Assembly (NCBI RefSeq): GCF_004027225.2
Contig: NC_044291.2
Coordinates: 11,516,707-11,580,706 of the forward strand
Origin: Strigops habroptila
Taxonomy: Eukaryota > Chordata > Aves > Psittaciformes > Psittacidae
Length of the DNA stretch: 64,000 bases
Reading direction: 5' to 3'
A model generated the notes under the pieces. That model worked only from the letters and a program-made list of their open reading frames with translations, was not told where the DNA came from and did no database searches. A program made the position numbers and the translations under genes. Positions 12,311 through 25,016 of the stretch are shown here, one piece after another (position 1 is the stretch's first letter; each line of letters begins with the position of its first letter).

Positions 12311-12904
12311 CCCGCTCGATCTCTCACCACGGCCAGGTTTCCCATGCTCTTTGTACTCCAGGAATGCTCCCAGGTCTCTCTCAGCCTTTACGAGGTGCTT
12401 TCTCCAACACACCTCCGCCTCAGTTGCCCAACGAGGGCCAAGCCTCCCGTGTGAGGCTGGATGGAGCGGCTGCAGGAGGGCTCTCATTGCACAACCGCTG
12501 CCAGGCCCCAGTGCAGCTCCTGCTGCAGAGCCGCAGGGCGAGGGCCAGCGCCAGCCGGGACCCGGCTCCTGCCCCGGGGCCTGGGTCTGAGCTGGTGGCG
12601 CAGCAGGACCCGTGCTACAGACAGGTCCTGGGGGCAGGACTTTGTGTGGGAGCTCCCGGCGGCCCCAGGGGGGTTGCGTTACCCGACAGTGCCCCAGCAC
12701 TGAGCCCTGCAGGGCTCACATGAGGACAGGCTGTTTGCAGCCACATTTGTGTTTCCAGCACACAAAGGCAGCCCTGACCTCCCTCCGTGTGCTGGGCTGC
12801 ACCCCATGTGTGAGCAGCAGGTCAGGGAGGGGATTCTCCCCCTCTGCTGTGCTCTGGGGAGACCCCCCCTGCAGTCCTGATCCAGCTCTGGGGCAACAGC
12901 ACAA

Positions 12905-13390
12905 GAGGGACGTGGAGCTGCTGGAGCGAGTCCAGAGGAGGCCATGGAGCTGCTGCGAGGGCTGGAGCAGCTCTGCTCTGGAGCCAGGCTGAGAGAGCTG
13001 GGCTGGGGCAGCCTGGAGAAGAGAAGGCTCCTGAAGGGGAGACCTTAGAGCAGCTCCAGTGCCTAAAGGGGCTCCAGGAAACCTGGAGAGGGGCTTTGGA
13101 CAAGGGCCTGTAGGGACAGGCCAAGGGGAATGGCTTTAACCTGCCAGATTAGGGGAGATTGAGATGAGCTCTGAGGCAGAAGTTCTTCCCTGTGAGGGTG
13201 CTGAGGTGCTGGCACAGGGTGCCCAGAGAAGCTGTGGCTGCCCCATCCCTGGCAGTGTTCAAGGCCAGGTTGGACACAGGGGCTTGGAGCAACCTGCTCT
13301 AGTGGAAGGTGTCCCTGCCCATGGCAGGGGTTGGAACTGGATGAGCTTTAAGGTCCCTTCCAGCACAAACCAATCTGGGATTCTGTGAAA
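12905..13390 (+). mobile_element. CR1 LINE 3' fragment (about 485 bp)
   Basis: Sense CR1 from the GAGCTGCTGGAGCGAGTCCA block through GGAGAAGAGAAGGCTCC, CTTTGGACAAGGGCCTG and the 3' terminal CAAACCAATCTGGGATTCTG. It includes the end of the ORF2/3'UTR region and is 5'-truncated. Confidence 0.92.
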
Positions 13391-14589
13391 CCGGGACTGT
13401 GCGGTCTAGGAAAGGGGAATGGACACAGCTTCAAAGGAGGTCTGCCCTGATCCTGCTCTGTCCTGGCTTCCCAGGCCCTGCTGCGCCCCCCATCCCACAG
13501 TGGGGTGTCCCAGCGCTGTCCCAGTAATGCTGACCCAGGACCTCATTGCAACTGACAGAACAGGCTGTAGGGGCTACAGGTTACCAGTATCACCATCACA
13601 GTGGCTTTTTAATATGACCCCTGCACCATTAAGGGCCTCTCCGTGGGCAGGGAGTGGTGCACATCCCCCTGCCCACTGCAGGCAGCCTGTGCCCTGTCCC
13701 ACATCCCTCCTACGGGTCTCAGCCCCCAGTCCATGAGCAGCACCTTGCAGTGGGGCACATGGAGCTGCAGCTCCTGGCCCATCCCTGACTTCCCTGTGGC
13801 TTTTGGGGCACGTCACTTTGCCCACCACAGCCCCCCTATTCAGTAGTTCCCATCCAGGATTCACGTGGGACCATCCGCTGAGTGACCGCAGGGTGCCCAG
13901 ATGCTGCCGTGCCCTTGGAGCACACAGCCCTGCTCTCCAGGGTGAAGGTACCACCAGGAACTATGCAGTGCCCCAGCACATGAGATGAGGCTTTGGCGTG
14001 GGCCTTTCCCACTGTCTGGGGCTGGGGGCTGACACAAAGTGGTCCCCCCTGGGCTGATGGGGCTCCTGCTCCCTGCACCTTGCAGAGCATGGGGCCAGCC
14101 CAGCTCTGGGGTGCATGGCAGTGGCTTTGCCACAAAGCAGGGCCACTGTAGAGGTGACAAGTGCATCCTGTGGGCTGCAGAGGTGGGATCCCACCACTGA
14201 GAGTGGCCCTGTTCAGCCCAGGGAAGAACCTGATGCAGAAACAAGCAGAATTGGGGTCTTGCAGCATCCCCTTTCCCTTGGACATGGCAGCACTCACTGG
14301 GCAGTGAGACATGTCCATGGGTGGGAACAGCAGCGGTTTGTTCCCACGGGTGAGCAGGGGCTGGAGATGTGAGCAGCAGCACGTGTGAGGGCAGGAGGAG
14401 GTGGCTCTGTGCTGAGCAGGGCTGCAGCTGGGGGACCAGCATCATCCTTGCTGCCCATGGAGCAATGGGGCACCAACACATGTGGGTGCTCAGCCCCTGG
14501 GTGCTGGGAGGCTGCAGGGCTCAGCCCCCCCACTGGAGCTCTGTCACCCCCAGGGTGACCCAGGCAAGAGGGGGAGAGGTGAGTGAGAG

Positions 14590-14695
14590 GCAAAAGGGCT
14601 TTTTATTTCTGAGATGTTTTCTAATGGGATTATTAGTTCCCAAGAGGTGTTTCGAATCGATTTGTTAAGGAATCGCTTTCATTTCTCCTCCGCAG
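14590..14695. other. AT-rich, non-repeat block in EXD3 intron
   Basis: An island about 100 bp long of AT-rich sequence within GC-rich intron. It contains TAATGGGATTATTAG (homeodomain-type TAAT and GGATTA cores) and ATCGATT. It has no CR1 similarity. This could be conserved non-coding DNA; only cross-species alignment would tell. Confidence 0.2.
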
Positions 14696-16759
14696 AGATG
14701 CGGTGGGAACCCAGCCTTTGGTGTGAACCATCACACAGCTCTGGAAGCCACAGATCTGAAACCCTCCTGGCACATGGGAAGGACACGCTTGGCTACCCAG
14801 GCCCCACGCACCCCACACATGCCTTTTGCTCCCTCTCCAGCATAGCTCTGGTGTTCAGCATCCATGTGAGGGGGGCTGCAGCCCTGCAGGAGCAATGCAG
14901 GATCTCTGCTATCTCAAAGGGGAGGAAAAAACCCTTTTTCAAAAAACCCCCCCTTTTCACCAGGAAAACCCATTTCCTCCTGTGGGATCTGACCTCCTCC
15001 TGGTGCAGGTTTCACCCCATGCCTGGCTGGCACCCTATGCCTGGCGCCCAGTGGCCCCTTCACCGTGGCGGCGGCAGTGAGGGGAGCACAGGCAGCTTCA
15101 AAAGCCCTGGAAAGAATTTGGTGGGAGGGGGAGAAGGGGTTTTACAAGCTCCCATTCAGAAATGGTCACTTTGAAGTGATGTAGCATTTTCAACCCTTTG
15201 AAGAGCCACAATTAGGTGGGGGCTGGTGCAAGTGAAAGGCAAAACTAGTGGGTGACCATCACGGCCTTTCTCTCCCAGGGCTTTTAGGAGATGAACTTTT
15301 CCTCCCTGCCTGCCTTTTTCTCACGGGCCCAGGGGGTGGGATTGGAGTCTTGGGGGGGAGCTGGAGGTTTCACCACCCCCCTTGTGAAGGGGGGTCTGCA
15401 GTTGGCTTTGCCACCAGCAGCAGAGCGGCTGATGGAGCGTGTCGGAAGAGAGAGCACATGGAGTGCCTGTGCCCTGGCGCTGGCAGGGTTTGGGTGCTGC
15501 AGGGTCAGGCCAAGGGATTATTTAGGTTTCCATGAAGGGAACAGATGCTGCAGTGGTGCTGCATCCTGCAGCTTGGCCTCCTCAGCACAGCCAGGCTGAG
15601 GCCACCCCACAACATCATGCAGCACAGGGCAGAGGGATCTGCCACCCACTGATGGGATCTGTCCTGGAGGAACCCCTGGGAACAGGGATTCTCCTTTGCA
15701 TCCTTGCTCCAGCCAGCTCAGGGACCTCCTGAGAGCATCTCCGGGTGCTTCACCATATGCTAAAATTGCAGAAAGTGGGAAAATGAGGTCACTGTTTCCT
15801 CTCTAAGAATGGATGTTGTATCCCAAGGAAATGCGGAGGATGAAGGAAAGGCATATCCATGAGAGGGGCTGTGGGATGCCCAGGGCACAGCAATGGTGAG
15901 CCCAGCTCTGGGCCAGTGGCTGGGACTGAGCTTGGGCTGCTCGTGTTGCGTCAGTAGGCCCCAAACCTGAGGTTGCATGGTGGTCCAGGGCTGGTCTGCA
16001 AAATATCCTGAGAACATCTGCAGTGACAGGCTTGACCCTGCATGTGGCTGTGTCTGCTGGGAATGAGGGGGGACCATCCCCACCAGACTGGGCTCGTCAT
16101 CTCCTCTGGGAAGATGTGGAAGGTCCTGGGGGGCTCTGAGCTGAGCCTCCCGCAGCTCTCCTGGACTCTGCTCATGCAGTGATGGGTCCGAGCCCTGCCA
16201 GGCAGCCATGGGGTCGTTGCTGGAGCAAGGTGGCCATTCCAGGGCTGTCCTCAGCCCACAGTAATCCCCAGCACATCCAAGCTCCTGATGGCATTGGGAT
16301 GCAGGGAAGAGCCAACTGGGAATATGGGTGTCCCTCTGTCACAGCTGGCTCCCAGCAAGGCTTCCTCTGCTCCTCCAAAGGACAAGCTGGGTGCCCAGAG
16401 GTGCTGCTGGAGCGATGCAGGATGCCTTTTGTTGTCTGAAGCGGTGCCTGGGCAGGACAAGGCCCCCCTGCCAAAAAGGAGTCACAGACAGCAGTGACCG
16501 CAGCCAGCCCGGCTGCAGCTCCTGATGGATGGGGGCAGCTCAGCCCTCAGCTTCCGCTGCCCAGAGCCGGTGACTGTGGCTGGGGGGAGGCCACGGGGCT
16601 GGTGGCACTTGGTGATGGCAGCAATGCAGCCCAGGGCAGGGCTTAGGACACGAGACTGCTCACAGGGCACAGCCCCAGATTGCACCGCACTGTGGCGCTT
16701 GCTGGGTGTCATATGCACCCCCATGGCCAGTGTCCTTGGGCAGGCCTGAGAGTTGTAGG

Positions 16760-16890
16760 TGCCAGGTTGGACAGGGCTTGGAGCAACCTGCACTAGTGGA
16801 AGGTGTCCCTGCCTGTGGCAGGGGGCTGGAACTGGCTGAGCTTTAAGGTGCCTTCAACCCAAACCAGTCTGAGATTCTGTGATTCTATGA
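16760..16890 (+). mobile_element. CR1 LINE 3' fragment
   Basis: GCCAGGTTGGACAGGGCTTGG through CAACCCAAACCAGTCTGAG and the tail ATTCTGTGATTCTATGA. Plus orientation, with a complete 3' terminus. Confidence 0.9.
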
Positions 16891-17361
16891 GCATTGCAGA
16901 CAGCTATTAATGGTTGGAGGGAGGGTGGGAGGAGGTGGGGTAATTAAAGCAGCAGTAAGGGCTTCCCTTGCTGTTTGCTTGGCCCCCAGGCTGGGGGGGA
17001 CACAGCCCACCTCAGAGAGAAGCCTCACCCAACCTGCACAGGGAGGCAAAACCAGTACAGCAGAAGCACTGGTGCAGTTACTGGTGCAGACCCACTGCTG
17101 CCCAGGCAGCAGCAGGACACAGCAGAGGAGCTGCTGGGCACGGGATGCTACCCGGGTGTCATGCTTAGCGCAGGCAGTTGGTGGGTGCTGGTGGCCACCT
17201 TGTCCCAAATTCACAGGATGCTTGCCCCCAGAATGCAGTGCAGAGCCTGGCCTCCCTGCAGGGATGAGAGGCTCCTCACATGGTGGTTAATGCGGCTGAG
17301 CACAGATAGCACTCATCACACCAGCGCCTGGTGGTTTATCTGCTGTCTCGTCTCCCCACAG

Positions 17362-17675
17362 GCTGCCTGGTGAGCTGTGAGGAGAAGCCCCATCGGAGCT
17401 GTGATGCTGCCATGTCCGCCCATGGCACAGCGCCGCCCGGCTGCCCCGGACACGCCGAGCGGCTGGAGGGGCCGGTGCTGGTGGGGGGCACAGTGCTGCA
17501 GGTCGCTGCCATCCCCCCAGGGGTGCTGGACAAAGCCGAGCTCACCCACTTCTATTGCTGCACCGGCTGCGGGAAGGTGTTCTGGGAAGGCTCCCATTTC
17601 GGACGTGTTGTCTCCCAGTTTCGGGATGTTCTTGTCACCAGCAGGGACACGCAGACCATCTATGAGCTGAGTTGA
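17362..17675 (+). CDS. EXD3: EXD3 terminal coding exon (zinc-ribbon C-terminus)
   Basis: The acceptor TCTCCCCACAG precedes 17362. The exon enters in phase 1 (two bases complete the split codon) and runs to TGA at 17673-17675, giving 103 further residues. The stretch F-Y-C-C-T-G-C-G-K-V-F-W-E-G-S-H-F-G-R is the hallmark end of the Mut7-C domain: a CxxC pair followed by GKVFWEGSH, expected to bind zinc with the cysteine pair at the 8256 exon. The preceding segment (about 60 residues, Gly/Pro/Cys-containing) is poorly conserved linker, with VLQVAAIPPGVL leading into the ribbon. The protein ends soon after the ribbon (…DTQTIYELS). NRARP follows about 10 kb downstream on the same strand, as in human. 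No canonical AATAAA lies in the next 300 bp; AATAAG occurs near 17822. Confidence 0.88.
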
Positions 17676-18150
17676 GGGGGGACACGGGGGCTCCACAGTG
17701 GGATGGACATAGATGTGGGGCCCTGGGTTTGGGGTGCAGGGCTGGAAGTGGAGGGCTCTCGTTTCAGGGTCTGCGCTGGAGGGGACTGTCTCATTTGCAC
17801 TGGTGATTTGGGACAGCTGAAAATAAGTGGCCTCCATGAGATCGTTAAACCAGAGGTGGCCGGAGAATGAGGCCTTTGCTTTACTTCTGCCTCCCTCCAG
17901 CCTGGGCATGGCAAGAGGGTGGCAGAGCTCTCCAAAATGCCACCCTGGCAGTGCCAACCCCACGGCACCCATCAGGCCCCGGCATCCTTGCTGGGGTGCC
18001 AGGAGCTGTGTCCCTGACAGCAGCAAAGGGCAGAGAGCATCTCCAGTGCCCAGCACACTCCCCAGCCTGTGGGACTTGACTTACGCCGCGACCCATCCCC
18101 AGCACCCACACTGACCCTGGTCCAGCTCTTCCAGAAGCTCTCCCAGCATT

Positions 18151-18509
18151 CATAGCATCATAGGCTCATGTAGGTTGGAGAAGACCTTTAAGCTCATCAA
18201 GTCCAACCGATCCCCAGCACTGCCAAGGCCACCACTAACCCATGGCACTGAGGGCCTCGTCTACACGGTGTGTGAACACTTCCAGGAACAGTGACTCCAG
18301 CACTGCCCTGGGCAGCCTGTTCCAATGCCTGAGCACCCTTTGGGGAAGGAGTTGTTCCTAATCTCCATCTAAACTCCCCTGGTGCAGCTTGAGGCCGTTT
18401 CCTCTTGTCCCATCCCTTGTTCCTTGGGAGCAGAGACCTCCTGGCTCCACCTTCCTGTCAGGTAGTTGTAGAGAGCAATAAGGTCCCCCCTGAGCCTTCT
18501 CTGTCCTCG
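18151..18509 (-). mobile_element. CR1 LINE 3' fragment, second subfamily
   Basis: CATAGCATCATAGGCTC then GGTTGGAGAAGACC, AAGTCCAACCGATCCCCAG and GGGCAGCCTGTTCCAATGCC. Same subfamily and orientation as the element at 3442. Confidence 0.88.
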
Positions 18510-21500
18510 AAGGCAATGGGTGGGCACAGGGGTGGATGCCCAGGGGGGCTGAGCACTGCTGTGACATTTACACACAGGCATTTACACACAGGCAGCGCAG
18601 AGACTCGCATTCCCTCTCGCAGAGCTCCTGGCCGTGCCGTGCCTTCCCCCCAGGAACATCTCACCCCCCCCTCAGCCCTTGGGCAAAAAACCACTTTTTC
18701 CACTTTAGACATCCCTATTTCCGTAAGCTCCTGCCCGGGCTTTACTGCAAGTGACCTTATAAGGTGGCCATCACCATGCTGCACCCCAGCAGTCCCTGTT
18801 GAATCCTGGCCATGGCACGACCCCCTGGTGACACTTCCTATGGTCACAGTGTGCCGTTTTGTCCTGATTTCCATCAGAAGATGGCAGAGGGCACCTGTGC
18901 CCACCCTGTGCCTGTGTAAGGACCCGTTCTGGCAGGGCAGGGATGCTGAGCCTCCCTGCTTCCCATCAGGACACATTGGGGTGTGAGTCTGGCTCTGGCC
19001 AGAAGCAACTACAAGGATCTGTGTTTCCGGGGTGTTTGGAGGGTTATTTTCCTTCTTTCCCTGCACTTGGCTTGGTGAAGCTTGGAGAGAAAGCCTCCTC
19101 CATGGCTGAGCATCACCATCACAGCAGTGTCTGTAGGACCATGGTCATGCACCAGTGAGACCCCCCCAGCCCCAGCCGCTGCTCCAGCCATGCTGCGGGG
19201 CATTGCTTAGTATTTTGACACTGGCTGCTGCAGATGGGCCCTAAACCCACTTTTTCACCTTCATCCCCTCCTTCTCCATCTCTCACAGTTGGATATCACC
19301 CTCAGTGGCATCATTTTTCCATTGATGCTTTCCATTACTCCTCAGTTGTAGACAATATAACCTGAAGAAACTGGTTCATGTCCTGTGTTTCCAGCCCTGC
19401 ACTCTCTCTAGGCATCAATTTCTTAATTCCCTCTTTATCTAAAATGGGAATTTCCTCTTCACTTTTACCCCCAGGTCATTTTATCATGTTTCTGGTGCAA
19501 CAGTTTGAGGCCTGGCAGTGACAGCGGAGGATGAACTGTGTTCTGCTGCACTGGCATTGATACAAGGCTTCCCGCAAGTGTCCAGGCCGGGTGGTGGGAG
19601 ACCTGCAGAAAGGGGCACATGGGATCCCTGCTGAGGGACCCTCAGCACCCTGTTGGGGCGCCCACTGCCCCGTGACCACAGGGTGCTGTGTCTGCCACCC
19701 TCAGCCTTGTGCTGTCCTCTGCCTCTGGGGCTTTTCCCATTGTCCCTGTGTGTCCAGGTGACCTGTTCGCTGCCTGTAAGTGGCATGTCCTTATGGTCAC
19801 ACCCCTCTGGTGCTAGCACCCTCGATGCTCAGATCCTCCAGTGCAACCTGCCACCTCATCTAGGAACACTTATGTGCCTTATCATGTCCTTGTGGGCAAC
19901 CAGAACCCCAGCTCCCCTGGAGCAGCACGTGGGGACCCTGATGAGCGTCCCATGAGCAGAGAGAGGACAAGGTCCTGCTTTGCCGCAGCCCCTCTACAAA
20001 CCCCAGTCTCCACATGGACTCATCCGTGTGTCAGCATCCTGCCGCGCCGGGGCTTGCTCTGGGAAGCAGGAATGCTGCTGGCCCCTGCGGTGAGAAGTGC
20101 TTCATCGATGAACCTCTCCAGACCCTGCCTGTGGGAAGCTCCTGACTCACCCCAACATGAGTCACCCGGGAGCTCAGAGCTGCAGCCCCGCGTGTCCTCA
20201 GCACCCCCCAGCACCCCCTGGCACTGCTGGCCTCTGCTCACTAGGTTTGGGACCTGTGGTTTCTCGTCACTGCTGGTGCTTCCAGTGTGGAGGGGCGACT
20301 GAGGGGACAATGGGGCTCACTGACCCTGTCCCTTGCACTGGGGAGGCTCCTGGCCACACAGCTGCAGGAAAGAGCCCTTCCCTGTGATCCCTGTGGACAG
20401 CAGGGTCCCCTCCCGGCCACCTCTAGCACTTTATCTCGCTGCCACCTCTGTCAGTCTGTGGGAAGCTCTTGTGCCCACCGCCTGGGCTGCTGGCACTTGT
20501 GCTGGGGCAGGCTCACCACACTGGGACCTGCTGTAGGAGAACATCAACCATGGACAGACATCAGCAGGTCGTGTGGACATGTGGGCATGGAACAAAACAT
20601 CTCCCAAAGGGTCTCATCCAGCTCCTGGGGATGGGGGCAGCAGATGAAACCCAGCACAGCACCTCTCTCTTTCTGCTGGCCACAGGCAGGATCTGTGCAG
20701 CAAGGTCATGTCCAGTCATAGACACACTGAACATCAAACTCCACATGGGACTCACCTTGCGGAGCATCCAGGAAGTAATAAACTGTCCAATTTTGAATGG
20801 TGGATACATATCAAAGGGAATCAAACCAGGTTTCTAATCAATCTGCAATATTGTTTCCCTATCTGGCTACTTAAAAAAAAATATATTAAAAATCCCACTG
20901 TCTGTGCCATGCAAATGTTTCACATTTCTTAGGGCAGCATCGAGCCCTCTGTGGGTTTATGGAGCCGTTTGATCATGTTGCAGTGGTGTCACAGGGGTGG
21001 GTGGGCTGCCCATGCCAAGAGCCCTTTGATTCCTTTCGATCCCCAGACCACTTCCCCTGCGCTCAGCTCCTGCCCCTGTATTGCAGGATGCGATCAGGGG
21101 GGGATCCTGTGATGAAACAGAACAGGGAAGAGTTTTATTATCCTGCCAGCCTGAATGAGACCTGAATGAGCAGCACCCCTGAGCCCTGAGGAATCACACG
21201 CTGCATCGGATGTCACGCCGGTTCCTCTCCTCGCCTTGTATACTCCTCGCATATCCTCGGAGCTTGATGGGGACAAGGTGTTTGGCACTCAGGCCAGCTT
21301 TAGTTTACAAATGAATATATCAACATTGTTCCTCATCAAGCAGGAATGTGCTTCCCTCCCTTCTCCCCCACCTTATCCCCATCCCCTTCCGAGCAAACTT
21401 CCTTCCTCCTTTAATCTGGAGCGGAAACCTCGTTGCTTATTTATTTGACCGGCCCAGAGAAATCAGCTCAGTTTTCCCTGGAGTGACTCTGTGCCTTGAA

Positions 21501-22600
21501 CCAGGGCTGGCCGGTGCCGCAGGCAGCTGATGGGGCAGGGAGGAGGAGGAGGGCGCGGGCTGTACCGCTGCCCATCCTGGATGTGGAGCCGCTCTTCAAG
21601 CCGGATGCTCCGATCGAGCTCACAGTTGCTCGGCTGCTGGCTTCAAACAAGCTGGTGTGTTGCTGGGCATGGGCCCAGCGCTGACAAGCCTGAGGCTGGC
21701 TGTGAGCTCAGGCCCTTGTGCTGCCCCACACCATGGAGACGCAGCTTCCACAGGCCAGGGGTCACTCCTGCTGGCCCCTCGCTGGGGGTGGGAGAGGAGA
21801 GAGGTGTCGGAGCCACGTGAGGAGAGAGATTTGCATCAGGAGGATGTTTGCTCCCTGGGAAATAGCCTGGGACCGGAGCCTCCCATCAGCTGCCAATACG
21901 TGGGCATGACTCTCAGGCAAATGAGCTTCTACCCGCTCACCAGGCATGCCTCACTGTGTGTCCCACAGCAGGTATGACCATGTCACCCCGAGCCTGCTTC
22001 GACCCCAGGGATGTCCCCACTGGGGTGGTCCCCATGTTGGGTAGCCCCATCCCTGCAGCACCCTAAAGGAGTGACTATGCAGCGCCATCAAACAAGTGGC
22101 CCAGGGGATCACGTGTCTCAGGAGATGGGCATTTCCTAGTGTCAAAGCCCTCCACCAACAGGGGATTCAATACTGGAGCTCATCCTGATGGCCCAGGACA
22201 AGGTAATTATGGCCCAAAGATGGTGAGGTTGGCCCAGAGGTTGGCCCAGGCTACGTACCACCAAGGTCTCTATCTCCAGCTGACTGTATCATCACCACAA
22301 AGTGGGTATTTGGTCACTCCATGTACCAGTTTTCCAGCACCAGAAGCCCTACAAACAATTGCCAGACACATGGAATGATATCAGTGCAGCATAATATGGG
22401 CTCAAGCCAGGGCAGTTTGGTACTGAGTGCTCAGCTGCAGCAGGGACATCAGCCAAGGTGATGCCACAGGGTGGCCCAGCAGCACTGGGGACACCAGCAC
22501 AAGTGAGGGACTCTGCCTGTGTCACCAGGCAGGAGCTTTCCAGCCCTGAGGGTGTCCTAGTTGGTGGCCTCTTGTCCAAACAGCATTTTCGCCATGGAAA

Positions 22601-22758
22601 TGGGGATGCCCCATCCCTGGCAATGTTCAAGGCCAGGTTGGATGGGGCTTGGAGCAACCTGCTCTGGTGGAAGGTGTCTTTGCCCGTGGCATGGAGTTGG
22701 AGCTGGATGGGCTTTAAGGTCCCTTCAACCCAAGCCAGTCTGGGATTCTATGATTCTC
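22601..22758 (+). mobile_element. CR1 LINE 3' fragment
   Basis: TGGGGATGCCCCATCCCTGG, GGCTTGGAGCAACCTGCTCT and CCAGTCTGGGATTCTATGAT in order, with a complete 3' end. Confidence 0.9.
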
Positions 22759-23639
22759 ACTGTCAGATACAGAGGCTGTAGTCTACATCAGAAGAGCTGC
22801 AGCATTTGCAGGAGGATAAGGACTGATAAGACAGGATACTGGAATGATTAGAGGCCAAGCTGTGGTGTGACCGCCCAACTTGCACAGCCCAGCAACATGT
22901 CACTGCAGCCCCTGCAGCAGTTGGGATTCTCCAGCCCCGGGGCCAGGCAGGCAGGGATGACCCTGCCCATGTCTGCCCCAAGGACAACGGCCATGCACAG
23001 GGTTATAGCCTCGTTTGGGTCTCGCTCAGGTTTTAAATCCCATTTGTCATGGGCTGGGAGGGAGGGAACACGCAGAGCAGTACCTACAGTGGCACCTGTG
23101 GGAAGTGGCAGTCCCCGACCCACATTCCCGTGGTGGCCCCTGCGGTGTGGGTGTCCCAGGAGGGTGGAGGATCCTGGAGCCTCCCCTTGCCCCCAGGGCT
23201 TGCCTGAACCACCCATGAGAGCTCTGCTCCCTGCACAGGGCACGGGGCCCCCACATGTGTGTCCGCACCACACAAGTATGAGGTTTCTCTTGCAAATCCC
23301 ATCCTCTGCCCACAGGCCAGGCAGGGGCACAGCCCATCCAAGGCACTGCCTGGCTGCTCACGGGGTGTGGTGTGTTCACATTGAGAGCGGGAGGCTGGTC
23401 CCACTGCCGTGCCCCTGCTTATGCCCCACTGCAAGCACTGCAGCTCACAGGCAGCACAGAGGAAGGTTTTCCCCTGAGACCCCCCCCCCACAGCCCCTTG
23501 CCTGCTGCTCCCCGGCCAAAAGCAGTTCCCTGAGGCAGGGCTCCTCTCTCCAAAGGTGAAGATCTCCACAAGAACACAGTTTCCATCCACAGCCCCACAT
23601 GGGCTCCCTTCCCCTCTGCATCCCCACATGCCCAGGGCA

Positions 23640-24420
23640 GGGCAGGCGGCCTTGGCCAAGCCCCGCGTTTCCCCGCGGGGGCTCTGGCACCCGCTCTGCC
23701 CAGGAGCCGGAGGCAGAACGCGAGCGGGGCCAGCGGCAGAGGAAACCTCGGCGCTTCCTGCGGGGAGCGGCGCGGGCAGGTCGCTCTCCGCGCGCCTTCG
23801 CTGGGGCTCAGCGCTGGGAAGAAACGCTCCCGTCTTTCCCACGCTCCCCGACACATCCTAATGAATTAAGTGGGGGCACGCCCCCTCCCGCCTGCCCCGC
23901 ATCCGTCCCCCCGCTCCCGGCTCCCGAGGAGGAGGCCTCCGGGGGTGGCTGGGCTCTCGCTGCCTCATCCGGAGCGCGGGCAATGCCCGCTTGGCTTTGT
24001 TGGGAGCGGGTGCGACGTGCCCAGCGCAACGCGCCCAGCACAGGGCGGCTGCGGCCCCTCCGCCGCAGCAGCCGCTCCTCCTCCCGCCCGCGAGCTCTGC
24101 CGAGCTGCGGGAAACTCGGTCTCTTGAGAAGGGGAGATTTGTTCCGCGGCTGCAGCGTGACCGCCCGCTCCCGGCACTGCAGCGCCGGGGCCCGCTCCCG
24201 CCTCCCGCCGCCCGCGCTCAGAGGGGAGCAGATGAATCGCTGCGGGGGACTCTCCTGGTTTTGGGGGCCCCACCGAGCGAGAACAGGGGTGAGGAAAGGG
24301 GCCTTCCGCAGCCCCTCGCCCGTGCGGTGCGGGAAGCCTGGGCCGGCCGTCACCGCGCACCGGCTCCTCTGCGGTTCCGGAGCCGGGTAGAGACCGGAGC
24401 TGAGACGCAGGATTTCGAAA
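23640..24420. promoter_or_regulatory. Orphan CpG island about 3 kb upstream of NRARP
   Basis: About 780 bp very rich in C, G and CpG, with no recognisable gene start attached. It includes TTCCCACG (23836-23843, the inverse of the RBPJ/CSL consensus CGTGGGAA) and, within 40 bp, TAATGAATTAAGTGGG (homeodomain and NKX2-type TTAAGTGG). A T-rich tract (24437-24474) sits at its right edge. Open frames of up to 263 codons cross it on both strands, as expected from GC-rich DNA. Plausible roles are a distal NRARP regulatory element or the promoter of an unannotated transcript. Confidence 0.45.
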
Positions 24421-24436
24421 GGGCCGGTTTAGTTTC

Positions 24437-24474
24437 CTTTTTTTTATTTTTTTTTCTGGGTTCTTTTTTTTTTG
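24437..24474. repeat. T-rich simple tract
   Basis: Runs of 8-10 T separated by single A or CTGGG/C interruptions, at the edge of the CpG island. Confidence 0.8.
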
Positions 24475-24830
24475 CTGTTTTCCTCCTCTCTGGCGCCGTT
24501 CCCAGGCCGAGTCCTGCCCCCACCTGCCAGCCCTGAACATTTGCATGGCTGGGTCCCTGCCCGGGCTCTTGGTTTTTCTCACCAGTGTCACTGGCAAATG
24601 CAGATTTGCTTGTGAGGATGTAACTGGCCGAGCCCCAGACCGGGGAGGTGTGAGCAATTCCCACTCTCCCACGGCTCTCTGAGAGGAATCAACACCTCCC
24701 AGGATACAGCCTGTAAATGCACTGAATCAGCTGTCCCAGGATATTTAGGAGTGGAAAGGAGAGGGTGAGCCCTGTCACCCAGGCCGCTGCAACCACCATG
24801 CCACCAAGCTCAGGCACAACTGCCACATGC

Positions 24831-25016
24831 TGGCACAGGCTGCCCAAGGAAGCTGTGGCTGCCCCATCCCTGGCAGTGTTCAAGGCCAGGTTGGACACAG
24901 GGGCTTGGAGCAACCTGCTCTAGTGGAAGGTGTCCCTGCCCGTGGCAGGGAGTTGGAGCTGGATGAGCTTTAAGGTCCCTTCCAACCCAAACCAGTCTCT
25001 GACTTTGTGACCCTAT
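24831..25016 (+). mobile_element. CR1 LINE 3' fragment
   Basis: GCTGGCACAGGCTGCCCAAG, CATCCCTGGCAGTGTTCAAG and CCAACCCAAACCAGTCTCTG with a degraded terminal repeat. Confidence 0.9.

Larger units (their letters stand above)
8350..17361 (+). other. EXD3: EXD3 last intron (about 9 kb)
   Basis: GT...AG intron between the two recognised EXD3 exons, with compatible phase 1 boundaries. It holds plus-strand CR1 fragments at 8880, 11957, 12905 and 16760, a C/EBP-GATA motif cluster at 12192-12310, an AT-rich block around 14600-14695, and otherwise unremarkable moderately GC-rich sequence. I cannot exclude a small extra exon between the two. Confidence 0.55.
17676..23640. other. Intergenic DNA between EXD3 and the 24-kb CpG island
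   Basis: Contains the EXD3 3'UTR (end not determined), CR1 fragments at 18151 (minus) and 22601 (plus), and an AT-rich stretch near 20870-20900. The region 21090-21470 is moderately AT-rich and repeat-free. No exon with convincing splice sites or family similarity was recognised on either strand. Confidence 0.45.

Noticed and set aside
17316-18056. 246-codon minus-strand frame
   Set aside because: Antisense to the EXD3 terminal exon, which has clear homology on the + strand.
23599-24390. 263-codon plus-strand open frame in the orphan CpG island
   Set aside because: Arg/Pro/Ser-rich composition as expected from CpG-rich sequence, with overlapping frames of similar length on both strands; kept only as a CpG island.
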